Shown here in pieces: positions 21,161 through 27,740 of a stretch of 27,740 nucleotides of DNA. Source of the DNA: RGIG7378 sp045588325 (GTDB lineage Bacteria; Bacillota; Clostridia; RGIG7378). Below the pieces are notes generated by a model, which saw nothing but the letters and a program-made list of their open reading frames with translations, was not told the origin of the DNA and made no database searches. The stretch is from the NCBI GenBank assembly GCA_045588325.1, contig JAZNEA010000027.1, forward strand, positions 1 to 27,740, given 5' to 3'. The translations under genes were made by a program, and so were the position numbers. Within the stretch, counting starts at the first letter, position 1, and each line of letters starts with the position of its first letter.

Positions 21161-21193
21161 AAAAGTTGATTTTTGAAAGGAATTACACATCGT

Positions 21194-21769
21194 ATGGAGA
21201 TTTTGGAGAAGAGAATACTTGCCGATGGTAAGATCGGTGAGGGTGATGTATTAAAGGTTGATAGTTTCCTCAACCACCAGATAGATGTGGCATTTCTCTG
21301 TCAGTTGGGACAGGAGTTCAGGCGACTGTTTGACGGATATCAGGTTGACAAGATTCTTACGATTGAGGCATCGGGCATAGGTATTGCAGCTATTACGGCC
21401 CAGTATTTCAATGTGCCTGTGGTGTTTGCCAAGAAGACCAAGACCAATAACATTTATTCGGACGTGTACACCTCACAGGTTTACTCCTATACTCACCAGC
21501 GTTCATATGATATCGTGGTTTCTAAGGAGTTCTTGCATCCTGGAGAAAAGGTACTCATTATCGACGATTTCCTGGCCAAGGGCAGTGCCATCAGGGCTCT
21601 CATGCGCCTTATTGAGGACGCCGGTGCGGAGACAGTGGGTGCAGGTATCGTTATTGAGAAAACTTATCAGGGCGCAGGCATTGAGTTGCGTAACGAGGGG
21701 CTTAAGGTTGAGTCTCTGGCTAGGATTGCCAGTCTCAGCGTCACAGACGGGATAGAGTTCTATAGATAG
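21194..21769 (+). CDS. xpt: xanthine phosphoribosyltransferase
   Basis: Xpt converts xanthine and PRPP to XMP, salvaging purine bases in the cytosol. The start is ATG 21194, giving 191 residues beginning MEILEKRILADGKI, the usual start of the family; an upstream TTG at 21173 is not supported. The family block DVLKVDSFLNHQID follows. The PRPP loop is VLIIDDFLAKGSA and the segment TIEASGIGIA precedes it. The ribosome binding site GAAAGG is weak and about 13 nt away. It lies directly before a nucleoside-type ABC importer, which fits a purine salvage locus. The terminator that ends it begins inside its last codons. Confidence 0.95.
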   Translation: MEILEKRILADGKIGEGDVLKVDSFLNHQIDVAFLCQLGQEFRRLFDGYQVDKILTIEASGIGIAAITAQYFNVPVVFAKKTKTNNIYSDVYTSQVYSYTHQRSYDIVVSKEFLHPGEKVLIIDDFLAKGSAIRALMRLIEDAGAETVGAGIVIEKTYQGAGIELRNEGLKVESLARIASLSVTDGIEFYR

Positions 21770-21787
21770 GACTGCCCCGTCTTTTTT
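21745..21787 (+). terminator. intrinsic terminator of xpt
   Basis: AGACGGG (21745-21751) pairs with CCCGTCT (21776-21782) and a T-run follows. A nested ATAGA/TCTAT pair lies in the loop. The first arm is inside the xpt coding sequence, ahead of its stop codon. Confidence 0.7.
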
Positions 21788-21843
21788 ATTTGGCTAATTG
21801 AGGGACACCTCATTTAACATAAAATTTATAGGAGGAACAGACT

Positions 21844-23163
21844 ATGTTTAAGAAGATTACATCTTTGGTACTGGTTGCAGCTATGCTCTTTACTTTCGTT
21901 GCATGTGGCGGTAACAAGACTGAGGACGACAGAGATTACAGCGCATATACAGCTGTACCTCACGAGGCAGGCACAGACATCTACGATGCTTACAAGGCAT
22001 TGGTAGCAGGCAAGGACCTGTCCAACATTAAGATTGGCGCTATCATGATTGGCGACGACGAGGAGGGCTATACCAAGGCTCACCACGACGGTTTGACAAA
22101 GATGGCAGAGAATCTGGGTATTTCTGAGGATCAGATTATCATCAAGTGGACTATTCCGGAGTCTGCAGAGTGTACAACAGCTGCCAACGAGCTGGTAGGT
22201 GAGGGATGTACAATCATCTTTGCAAACAGCTTTGGCCACGAGGACTACCTGATTGAGGCTGCCAGACAGCATCCTGAGGTCCAGTTCTGCCACGCTACAG
22301 GTTATCAGGCAGCATCCAGCGGATTGTCCAACCTGACAAACTACTTTAACAACGTTTATGAGTCCAGATATGTCAGCGGTATCTACGCTGGTGAGAAGCT
22401 CAACGAGATGGCCGCAAAGGATCCTTCCATCGTAGAGAATGGCAAGATCACAATCGGTTATGTTGGCGCTTTCACATATGCTGAGGTTATCTCTGGATAC
22501 ACATCTTACCTGTTGGGCGTACGCTCTGTATGTGACTACGAGGTGGAGATGAAGGTTAAGTTCACAGGTTCCTGGGCATCTCAGGAGCTGGAGTACGATA
22601 CAGCTATGGACCTTATCGACGAGGGTTGCGTACTCATCAGCCAGCACGCTGATACTACAGGCGCAGCAGCTGCTGCAGCCGAAAAGGGCGTATATGACGT
22701 AGGATATAACGTTTCCATGATTCAGGCCGGCGGCGATCATGCAATCACATCTGCCACTCTTAACTGGGGCGTTTACTACACATATGCTGTAGCTAACTTC
22801 GTTGCAGGCAACAAGTTGGCAACAGACTGGTCTGAGGGATACAAGACAGGCGCAGTTAAGGTTACTGAGGTTAACAAGGCAGCTTTCGAGACAGCAGAGG
22901 CATACAATGCAGCTGTTACAGCAGCTAACGCAGCTATTCAGGGATTCATCGATGGTACCCTGCAGGTATTCGATACATCCAAGTTCACAGTTGGTGGACA
23001 GGCTGTTACATCCACAGTTGCCCTTGATGGATTTAACGGACTTGAGTACATCAAGACCAGCGGCGGTGTTACATACTTCGCAGAGTCCACATTGGCTTCT
23101 GCTCCTGCATTCGCGTTGGAGATTGATGGAATCACACTTCTCAACAGAAACTACGGCAACTAA
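21844..23163 (+). CDS. BMP-family nucleoside-binding lipoprotein of an ABC importer
   Basis: This 439-residue extracytoplasmic substrate-binding lipoprotein belongs to the basic membrane protein (BMP/Med/PnrA) family, which binds purine nucleosides. The signal peptide ends in the lipobox FVAC with Cys21. The mature part shows the BMP pattern IKIGAIMIGDDEEGYTKAHHDGL, NSFGHEDYL, ATGY, Y-x-SRYVSGIYAG, GYVGAFTYAEVISGYTS and QHADTTG. Ligand-contact residues seem conserved but were not modelled. The length exceeds the usual 330-360 because of an Ala-rich C-terminal helix and about 60 extra residues. AGGAGG lies 8 nt before the ATG. It is the first gene of a four-gene importer operon and is separated from the ATPase gene by a hairpin, which usually leaves the binding protein in excess. 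Confidence 0.93.
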   Translation: MFKKITSLVLVAAMLFTFVACGGNKTEDDRDYSAYTAVPHEAGTDIYDAYKALVAGKDLSNIKIGAIMIGDDEEGYTKAHHDGLTKMAENLGISEDQIIIKWTIPESAECTTAANELVGEGCTIIFANSFGHEDYLIEAARQHPEVQFCHATGYQAASSGLSNLTNYFNNVYESRYVSGIYAGEKLNEMAAKDPSIVENGKITIGYVGAFTYAEVISGYTSYLLGVRSVCDYEVEMKVKFTGSWASQELEYDTAMDLIDEGCVLISQHADTTGAAAAAAEKGVYDVGYNVSMIQAGGDHAITSATLNWGVYYTYAVANFVAGNKLATDWSEGYKTGAVKVTEVNKAAFETAEAYNAAVTAANAAIQGFIDGTLQVFDTSKFTVGGQAVTSTVALDGFNGLEYIKTSGGVTYFAESTLASAPAFALEIDGITLLNRNYGN

Positions 23164-23184
23164 TTATTGACCATATAGCGATGG

Positions 23185-23213
23185 GGCGAAGTCCGATTCA
23201 GGACTTCGCCTTT
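23185..23213 (+). terminator. hairpin between binding-protein and ATPase genes
   Basis: A perfect 10-bp stem GGCGAAGTCC/GGACTTCGCC with a 6-nt loop is followed by only three T. It is likely a partial terminator or a 3'-end stabiliser that gives more binding protein than transporter. Confidence 0.65.
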
Positions 23214-23307
23214 AGTCGTTTTCTACCGGGTCGTCACAGGGAGGTCGCAGGTCGACAATCCTGTAATGGTGCGGTGACACCAAGTAAACTAAGTTATCGG
23301 AGGATAC

Positions 23308-24870
23308 ATGTCAGATAATACCGCAATTAAGCTGGTGAATATCAGCAAGTCCTTTGGCTCTGTTAAGGCTAATTACAAGATTAACCTTGAGGTGCGCAAT
23401 GGTGAGATATTGTCGTTGCTGGGCGAAAATGGCAGTGGCAAGACCACACTCATGAATATGATATCCGGCATCTACTTCCCGGATGAGGGAACCATTTTTG
23501 TGGGAGGCCAGGAGGTATGTATCAGGAGCCCCAGAGATGCATTTGAATTGGGTATAGGCATGATTCACCAGCACTTTAAGCTGGTTGATGTGCTGACAGC
23601 TGCCCAAAATATCGTCCTGGGCTTGCAGGGAAAGGCTATTTTGGACGAAAAGTCCATCGAGAACAAAATTGCAGATCTGTGTGCTAAGTACGGATTTGAA
23701 CTGGATCCACATAAGAAGATATATGACATGTCTGTTTCGGAGAAGCAGACTGTGGAAATCGTCAAGATGTTGTACAGGGGAGCAAATATCCTCATATTGG
23801 ACGAGCCCACTGCGGTTCTGACGCCTCAGGAGGCGGACAGGCTGTTTGAGGTTCTCAGGAACATGAAGAACGACGGCAAGGCCATCATTATTATCACACA
23901 CAAGCTCAACGAGGTTCTCTCGGTGTCAGACAGGGTTTCGATCCTGCGTAAGGGAGAGAATGTGGGCACCATAGATACTGCTGACGCAACAGAGATGACT
24001 TTGACAGAGATGATGGTGGGCAAAAAGGTAGAGCTGGACATTGCCAGACCTGAGCCTAAAGGAGACATCAAGCGAGTTGAGGTGAAGAACCTCACTTGCC
24101 TCAACAAGTATGGATACAAGGCACTGGACGATGTTTCCTTTGACGTCTGGGGCGGAGAAATACTGGGAATTGCAGGCGTGGCCGGCAGCGGACAGAAGGA
24201 ACTCCTGGAGGCTATTGCGGGTCTTCAGCCAGTTCAGGAAGGCTCCATAGTATACTTCGATCCAGAGAAGGACAATCAGCCTAGCCAGTTGGTAGGCAAG
24301 ACCCCCAGAGAGATTAAGGAACTGGGCGTACATCTGTCATTTGTGCCCGAGGACAGACTGGGTATGGGTCTGGTAGGCAGCATGGGAATGGCCGACAACA
24401 TGATGCTGAGGAGCTACCGCAAGGGGCGCTCCGTATTTACAGACCGCAAGTCACCTAAGGCCTTGGCCGAGGACATTAAGGATAGGTTGGAGGTAGTGAC
24501 TCCCGGAATATCCACGCCTGTGCGTAAGCTGTCAGGAGGCAACGTTCAGAAGGTTTTGGTCGGACGTGAGATTGCAGATGCCCCCACAGTGTTGATGACT
24601 GCATATGCAGTACGTGGTCTGGACATCAATACATCCTACACTATTTATCACCTGCTCAATGAGCAGAAGGAAAAGGGCGTAGCCGTAGTATTTGTAGGTG
24701 AGGATCTGGATGTACTGCTGGGTTTGGCAGACAGGATTTTGGTGCTGTGTGACGGACAAGTTACAGGTATTGTGGATGCCAGAAATACCACTAAGGAGGC
24801 TATAGGCCTGATGATGACGAGACAGAACAACGAGATTACTGAGAAAGGCGGCGAGGCAGAGCATGAGTAA
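23308..24870 (+). CDS. nucleoside ABC importer ATPase with two ABC domains
   Basis: This 520-residue ATPase has two fused ABC domains, as in the NupO/YufO and RbsA/MglA sugar and nucleoside importers. The first domain has Walker A GENGSGKTT (about 38-46), a Q-loop with MIHQHFKLVDVLTAAQN, the degenerate signature SVSEKQTVEI and Walker B LILDEPTAVLTPQE. The second has the loop GVAGSGQKEL, signature LSGGNVQKVLVGRE and a strongly altered Walker B region, PTVLMTAYAVRGLD. Other family members read about P-x-x-LI-x-x-x-PTRGLD. GGAGG lies upstream of ATG 23308, and the gene overlaps the first permease gene by 8 nt. Confidence 0.94.
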   Translation: MSDNTAIKLVNISKSFGSVKANYKINLEVRNGEILSLLGENGSGKTTLMNMISGIYFPDEGTIFVGGQEVCIRSPRDAFELGIGMIHQHFKLVDVLTAAQNIVLGLQGKAILDEKSIENKIADLCAKYGFELDPHKKIYDMSVSEKQTVEIVKMLYRGANILILDEPTAVLTPQEADRLFEVLRNMKNDGKAIIIITHKLNEVLSVSDRVSILRKGENVGTIDTADATEMTLTEMMVGKKVELDIARPEPKGDIKRVEVKNLTCLNKYGYKALDDVSFDVWGGEILGIAGVAGSGQKELLEAIAGLQPVQEGSIVYFDPEKDNQPSQLVGKTPREIKELGVHLSFVPEDRLGMGLVGSMGMADNMMLRSYRKGRSVFTDRKSPKALAEDIKDRLEVVTPGISTPVRKLSGGNVQKVLVGREIADAPTVLMTAYAVRGLDINTSYTIYHLLNEQKEKGVAVVFVGEDLDVLLGLADRILVLCDGQVTGIVDARNTTKEAIGLMMTRQNNEITEKGGEAEHE

Positions 24871-26041
24871 AGATACCACCAATACCAAGGCTTTACAGCC
24901 CAAGCAGCCCCTGCTGCACATTGTCAGGAGGGCAGACCTGGCCTGGTGGAAGAGTTGGCTCTTCCGCATTGGCGCCTTTGTCATTTCCTGCATCGTATGC
25001 CTGATTATTATCAACTCCGTAACCGGTGCTGGCGCCTCCGACGTGTGGAAGGCATTGGTCAAGAGTTTTATCGGATCCTCCACCTCTGTGGGTGAGGCTG
25101 TTAAGACCATCCAGTTCTGGGCCGTTATCAGAGAGACGTTGTTGCTCCTGGGTATTGCCCTGGCCTTGGTTCCGGCATTTAAGATGAGATTCTGGAACAT
25201 CGGTGCCAGAGGTCAGTTCTTTGCCGGAGCATTGACAACTGCTATCGTCATGAAGTTCCTGACTCCCTACATGTCAACAGGCATGCTCTTTGTCACCATG
25301 ATTGTGGGCAGCGTACTGGCAGGAGCACTTTGGGGTGTTATTCCAGCTATCTTCAAGGCAAAATGGAACACCAACGAAACCCTGTTCACCCTTATGATGA
25401 ACTACATAATGGTACAGATTGTGGCATATTGCTCTATTATTTGGGCCGCCAGAGAGGGCGCTCCCGGCATGGGCGTTATCAACAAGCTGGGCTCTGAGTT
25501 CTACATGAAGGGCTGGTTTGCCACAGATATTATGTCCGGCGTGTTCTCTGACAAGAACGACATGATCATGGTATTCATTGTTGCAGCATTGGCCGCATTC
25601 ATGTGGGTATATATGAATCGCACCAAGAGGGGATATGAGATTTCTGTAGTGGGCGAGTCCGAAAATACCGCCAGATACGCAGGTATCAATGTTAAGTCTG
25701 TAATTATCCGCACCATGTTGTTATCCGGTGCAATCTGCGGCCTCATTGGATTTATGATGGTCAGTGGATATGCCCATACAGTATCTGTAGACACAGAGGG
25801 TATGAGAGGCTTTACAGCTATCATCGTCACATGGCTGGGCAAGTTCAAGGTAGGTTACATGGCGCTGGTTTCCCTGCTGCTCTCTCTGTTGAGTGCAGGC
25901 ACCAGCCAGTTGGCCACATCCATCGGACTTAAGGAAACCCTGGCCGACGTGCTGGTGGGTATCGTGCTGTTCTTTATTATCGGCAGCGAGTTCTTTGTAA
26001 ACTACAAGATTAAATTCCGCAAGAAGGAGGGCACAAAATAA
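24863..26041 (+). CDS. nucleoside ABC importer permease 1
   Basis: This 392-residue inner-membrane permease resembles NupP/YufP in the BPD_transp_2 (branched-chain/ribose type) family. After a hydrophilic N-terminal 40 residues, a helix (about 34-55) leads to eight to nine more. NIGARGQFFAGAL (about 113-125) and the segment VGESENTARYAGINVK are family hallmarks, the latter the cytoplasmic loop that meets the ATPase. It starts 8 nt inside the ATPase gene, and its TAA overlaps the ATG of the second permease gene by one base. Confidence 0.93.
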   Translation: MSKDTTNTKALQPKQPLLHIVRRADLAWWKSWLFRIGAFVISCIVCLIIINSVTGAGASDVWKALVKSFIGSSTSVGEAVKTIQFWAVIRETLLLLGIALALVPAFKMRFWNIGARGQFFAGALTTAIVMKFLTPYMSTGMLFVTMIVGSVLAGALWGVIPAIFKAKWNTNETLFTLMMNYIMVQIVAYCSIIWAAREGAPGMGVINKLGSEFYMKGWFATDIMSGVFSDKNDMIMVFIVAALAAFMWVYMNRTKRGYEISVVGESENTARYAGINVKSVIIRTMLLSGAICGLIGFMMVSGYAHTVSVDTEGMRGFTAIIVTWLGKFKVGYMALVSLLLSLLSAGTSQLATSIGLKETLADVLVGIVLFFIIGSEFFVNYKIKFRKKEGTK

Positions 26042-27075
26042 TGGATTACATCATTTCAGCGATTACCACAATTTTCTCCACCTCCTTTGTGACTATGGCG
26101 ATAACCAAAGGAATCTCCCTGCTCTACGGAGCCCTGGGTGAGATGATGACCGAAAAGGCCGGCAACATGAACCTGGGTATTCCCGGCATTATGTACATGG
26201 GTGCAGTTGGAGGCATTTTTGGCGCCTATATGTATGAGAATAATTGGTCCAGCAGCTTTTCACCCTTCCTGGCTATCCTGATTGCTTTGGCATTCTGCCT
26301 GCTGTTCTCCATGCTGGGAGGACTCATCTACAGCTTCCTGACCATAACCCTCAAGGCAAACCAGAATGTAACAGGTTTGGCACTTACCACATTCGGTACG
26401 GGATTTGCGAACTTCTTGGGCGGATCTCTGGCCAAACTGTCCGGCAACGATGGTCTGGCAGTTGTTGTCCGCAAGACCGGCAGGGCATTTAAGACCACAT
26501 TGCCCTTTTACGAGCCCATGGCAAACAGCAACAGTGGCTTCCTCAAGACGGTGGGCGAGGTGCTGTTCTCCTATGGATTCCTCACATACGTATGCATTGC
26601 GTTGGCAATAGGTCTGGCATTTGTGTTTAACAAAACACGCTGGGGCCTTAACCTGAGAGCAGTTGGAGAGAATCCTGCAGCAGCTGACGCCGCCGGCGTT
26701 AACGTAAATGCATATAAGTACATTGCAACCATGGCAGGTAGCGCAGTTGCAGGCATCGGCGGTATGTATTTTGTTATGGAGCGAATCAGCGGCGTATGGC
26801 AGAACAACGCCCTGGGCGATACGGGATGGTTAGCTGTAGCCCTGGTTATCTTCGCACTGTGGAGGCCTGGCAGAGCTATTTGGGGATCATTGCTGTTCGG
26901 CGGCCTCTGCGTACTAGGCACCTGTATGAACGTGCCTGACCAGACTAAGGAAATCGTTCGAATGCTGCCCTACATTATGACCGTTCTGGTGCTGGTAGTC
27001 ACCAGCCTGCGCAAGAGGAGAGAGGACCAGCCACCCCAGAGTCTGGGACTGTCCTACTTCCGAGAAGAGAGATAA
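26041..27075 (+). CDS. nucleoside ABC importer permease 2
   Basis: This 344-residue second permease resembles NupQ/YufQ in the BPD_transp_2 family. The early segment ALGEMMTEKAGNMNLGIPGIMYMGA and the later LRAVGENPAAADAAGVNVNAYKYIA, the ATPase-contact loop, are clear. About eight to nine helices are predicted. The ATG overlaps the previous stop (TAATG), so the two permeases are translated together at equal amounts. A strong terminator follows, completing a four-gene purine nucleoside importer beside xpt. Confidence 0.94.
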   Translation: MDYIISAITTIFSTSFVTMAITKGISLLYGALGEMMTEKAGNMNLGIPGIMYMGAVGGIFGAYMYENNWSSSFSPFLAILIALAFCLLFSMLGGLIYSFLTITLKANQNVTGLALTTFGTGFANFLGGSLAKLSGNDGLAVVVRKTGRAFKTTLPFYEPMANSNSGFLKTVGEVLFSYGFLTYVCIALAIGLAFVFNKTRWGLNLRAVGENPAAADAAGVNVNAYKYIATMAGSAVAGIGGMYFVMERISGVWQNNALGDTGWLAVALVIFALWRPGRAIWGSLLFGGLCVLGTCMNVPDQTKEIVRMLPYIMTVLVLVVTSLRKRREDQPPQSLGLSYFREER

Positions 27076-27083
27076 ACCACCTG

Positions 27084-27120
27084 AACATCCTCGAATTAAT
27101 GAAATTCGGGGATGTTTTTT
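27084..27120 (+). terminator. intrinsic terminator of the nucleoside importer operon
   Basis: AACATCCTCGAATT pairs with AATTCGGGGATGTT (14 bp, one G-U pair) around AATGA, followed by TTTTTT. It lies 9 nt after the last permease stop. Confidence 0.94.
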
Positions 27121-27174
27121 GTGGAGAGGTGAGGGTGTAGAAAATATTAACAATTTGTTTGCAAGACCGAACCT

Positions 27175-27202
27175 TTGCATATTTAAAATTATGTGATACA
27201 AA
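27175..27202 (+). promoter_or_regulatory. possible promoter of the structured leader
   Basis: TTGCAT (27175-27180) and TACAAA (27197-27202) are 16 nt apart. TATATT at 27203-27208 is an alternative -10. The A+T-rich context fits, but the match is moderate. Confidence 0.4.
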
Positions 27203-27208
27203 TATATT

Positions 27209-27356
27209 GTAAACTAAAGGACACATAGGCGAAAAGTGATTAATACACTCACCGGGGCATGGCCTCTACCACTATAGTCCAGAGGGTAGCATACATAAAG
27301 ACTTAAGTTGGGGCGTCATACTCTGTTTGGAGAGTATAGGCGCTCTTTGTGTTTTT
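27209..27356 (+). ncRNA. structured leader or small RNA ending in a terminator, before a lipoprotein gene
   Basis: Between the importer terminator and the last gene lies about 310 bp without coding potential. GGACACATAG (27219-27228) can pair with CTATAGTCC (27272-27280) as a closing stem. It competes with CCTCT/AGAGG (27263-27267 and 27281-27285) and CTACC/GGTAG (27266-27270 and 27285-27289). A terminator follows at 27311. This is the layout of a riboswitch or attenuator, but it matches no ligand class I can name. An independent small RNA is the alternative. Confidence 0.45.
27311..27356 (+). terminator. strong terminator 75 nt before the last lipoprotein gene
   Basis: GGGCGTCATACTCT (27311-27324) pairs with AGAGTATAGGCGCTC (27331-27345), 14 pairs with one bulge and two G-U, loop GTTTGG, followed by TTTGTGTTTTT. 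Its position upstream of a gene, not after one, suggests regulated termination or the end of a small RNA. Confidence 0.85.
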
Positions 27357-27431
27357 AGAACCAGCAGATTACGAAACAGGAATAGGGGGACAATCCTTAC
27401 ATAGAAACAAAGGACGGAGAGGAGGATATTT

Positions 27432-27740
27432 TTGAAGAAGAATAAATTTAAAAAAACTATAGTTTTATTCATCAGCATATTGCTTGTGCTAGCCTTAGCT
27501 GGATGCGCAGGTATTCTGAAGACCGAGGATGTTGCAGAGACTAATGGAGACATTACCAGCGACCGTGGTGATTCTGCAGTGGATTTGGGCACCATCTGCC
27601 CGCCTGTTGATTATGCTCCCGGGGTTTTCGTTAATAGCCCAGAGGAAGTAAAAGAGATAATGGTGGATCCGGACCTGAGCAAATATGAACATTATGGAGA
27701 TAAGGTTAAGGAAATCTATCAATCTATGTTCGAGTCGTTT
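27432..27740 (+). CDS. lipoprotein of unknown function (5' part)
   Basis: This is the first 103 codons of a gene that runs off the window. The start is TTG 27432, 7 nt after GGAGAGGAGG (27415-27424); no ATG fits. The product begins MKKNKFKKTIVLF, then a hydrophobic stretch and the classic lipobox LAGC (Cys22 or so), so it is an exported lipoprotein. The mature part after about residue 35 is acidic and reads DLGTICPPVDYAPGVF and NSPEEVKEIMVDPD. I recognise no family. The structured region upstream may control it. Confidence 0.8.
   Translation, partial: MKKNKFKKTIVLFISILLVLALAGCAGILKTEDVAETNGDITSDRGDSAVDLGTICPPVDYAPGVFVNSPEEVKEIMVDPDLSKYEHYGDKVKEIYQSMFESF

Noticed and set aside
21073..21193. 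Purine riboswitch upstream of xpt
   Set aside because: I searched for the conserved junction segments and found none, and the likely promoter leaves only about 27 nt of leader.
21798..21825. TTGAGG-N16-TAAAAT promoter for the binding-protein gene
   Set aside because: The start would fall near 21832, inside the ribosome binding site, which makes use as the main promoter unlikely. Read-through or another promoter is possible.
1..27740. CRISPR array, insertion sequence, prophage, toxin-antitoxin or defence island
   Set aside because: No regularly spaced short repeats, transposase, integrase or phage motifs, or known defence domains were seen on either strand.

Overview
The window looks like chromosome of an anaerobic, sporulation-lineage member of the Clostridia (Firmicutes). 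The reasons are a str cluster (rpsL-rpsG-fusA-tuf) downstream of rpoC, strong GGAGG ribosome binding sites, sporulation-type proteins (SpoIIE-like phosphatase, SpoVB-family flippase), a DUF4364 regulator, and a flavodiiron/rubredoxin oxygen-detoxification protein. I cannot place it below class level. TGA is an ordinary stop here. No CRISPR array, insertion sequence, phage gene or rRNA is visible.

Layout. 3-2285 is the 3' part of rpoC. 2286-2637 is a gene-free stretch with the rpoC terminator and a candidate small RNA that has its own promoter, stem-loops and terminator. 2638-4576 holds two tandem lipoprotein genes, each carrying two copies of a domain of about 100 residues that I do not recognise. 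They sit between rpoC and the str cluster. 4709-9131 is rpsL, rpsG, fusA and tuf, with apparent separate promoters before rpsL and before tuf. 9237-10652 is a short SpoIIE-like PP2C phosphatase without membrane segments. 10736-13034 is an AI-2E-family membrane protein overlapping mnmA (tRNA 2-thiouridylase). 13244-15028 (minus) is a four-domain flavodiiron-rubredoxin protein. 15029-15497 holds a minus-strand tRNA-Arg(CCG) with its promoter and terminator, and two identical 74-bp repeats. 15498-18360 is a SpoVB-like flippase overlapping a GT-C-like polytopic membrane protein. 18345-19664 (minus) is a DUF4364 regulator and an orphan LivF-type ATPase. 19784-21072 is a membrane-anchored phosphodiester glycosidase domain protein coupled to a 70-residue membrane protein. 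21194-27075 is xpt followed by a complete BMP-type nucleoside ABC importer, which together form a purine salvage locus. The window ends in a structured leader with a strong intrinsic terminator, followed by a truncated lipoprotein gene.

Most of the window is housekeeping. The parts least explained by known families are the duplicated-domain lipoprotein pair (one copy has an in-frame TGA before a tail conserved in its paralog), the two candidate structured RNAs (about 2406-2528 and 27203-27356), and the CGGAG-rich 74-bp repeats beside the tRNA gene. All assignments come from reading the sequence and remembered family motifs. No database search was run.
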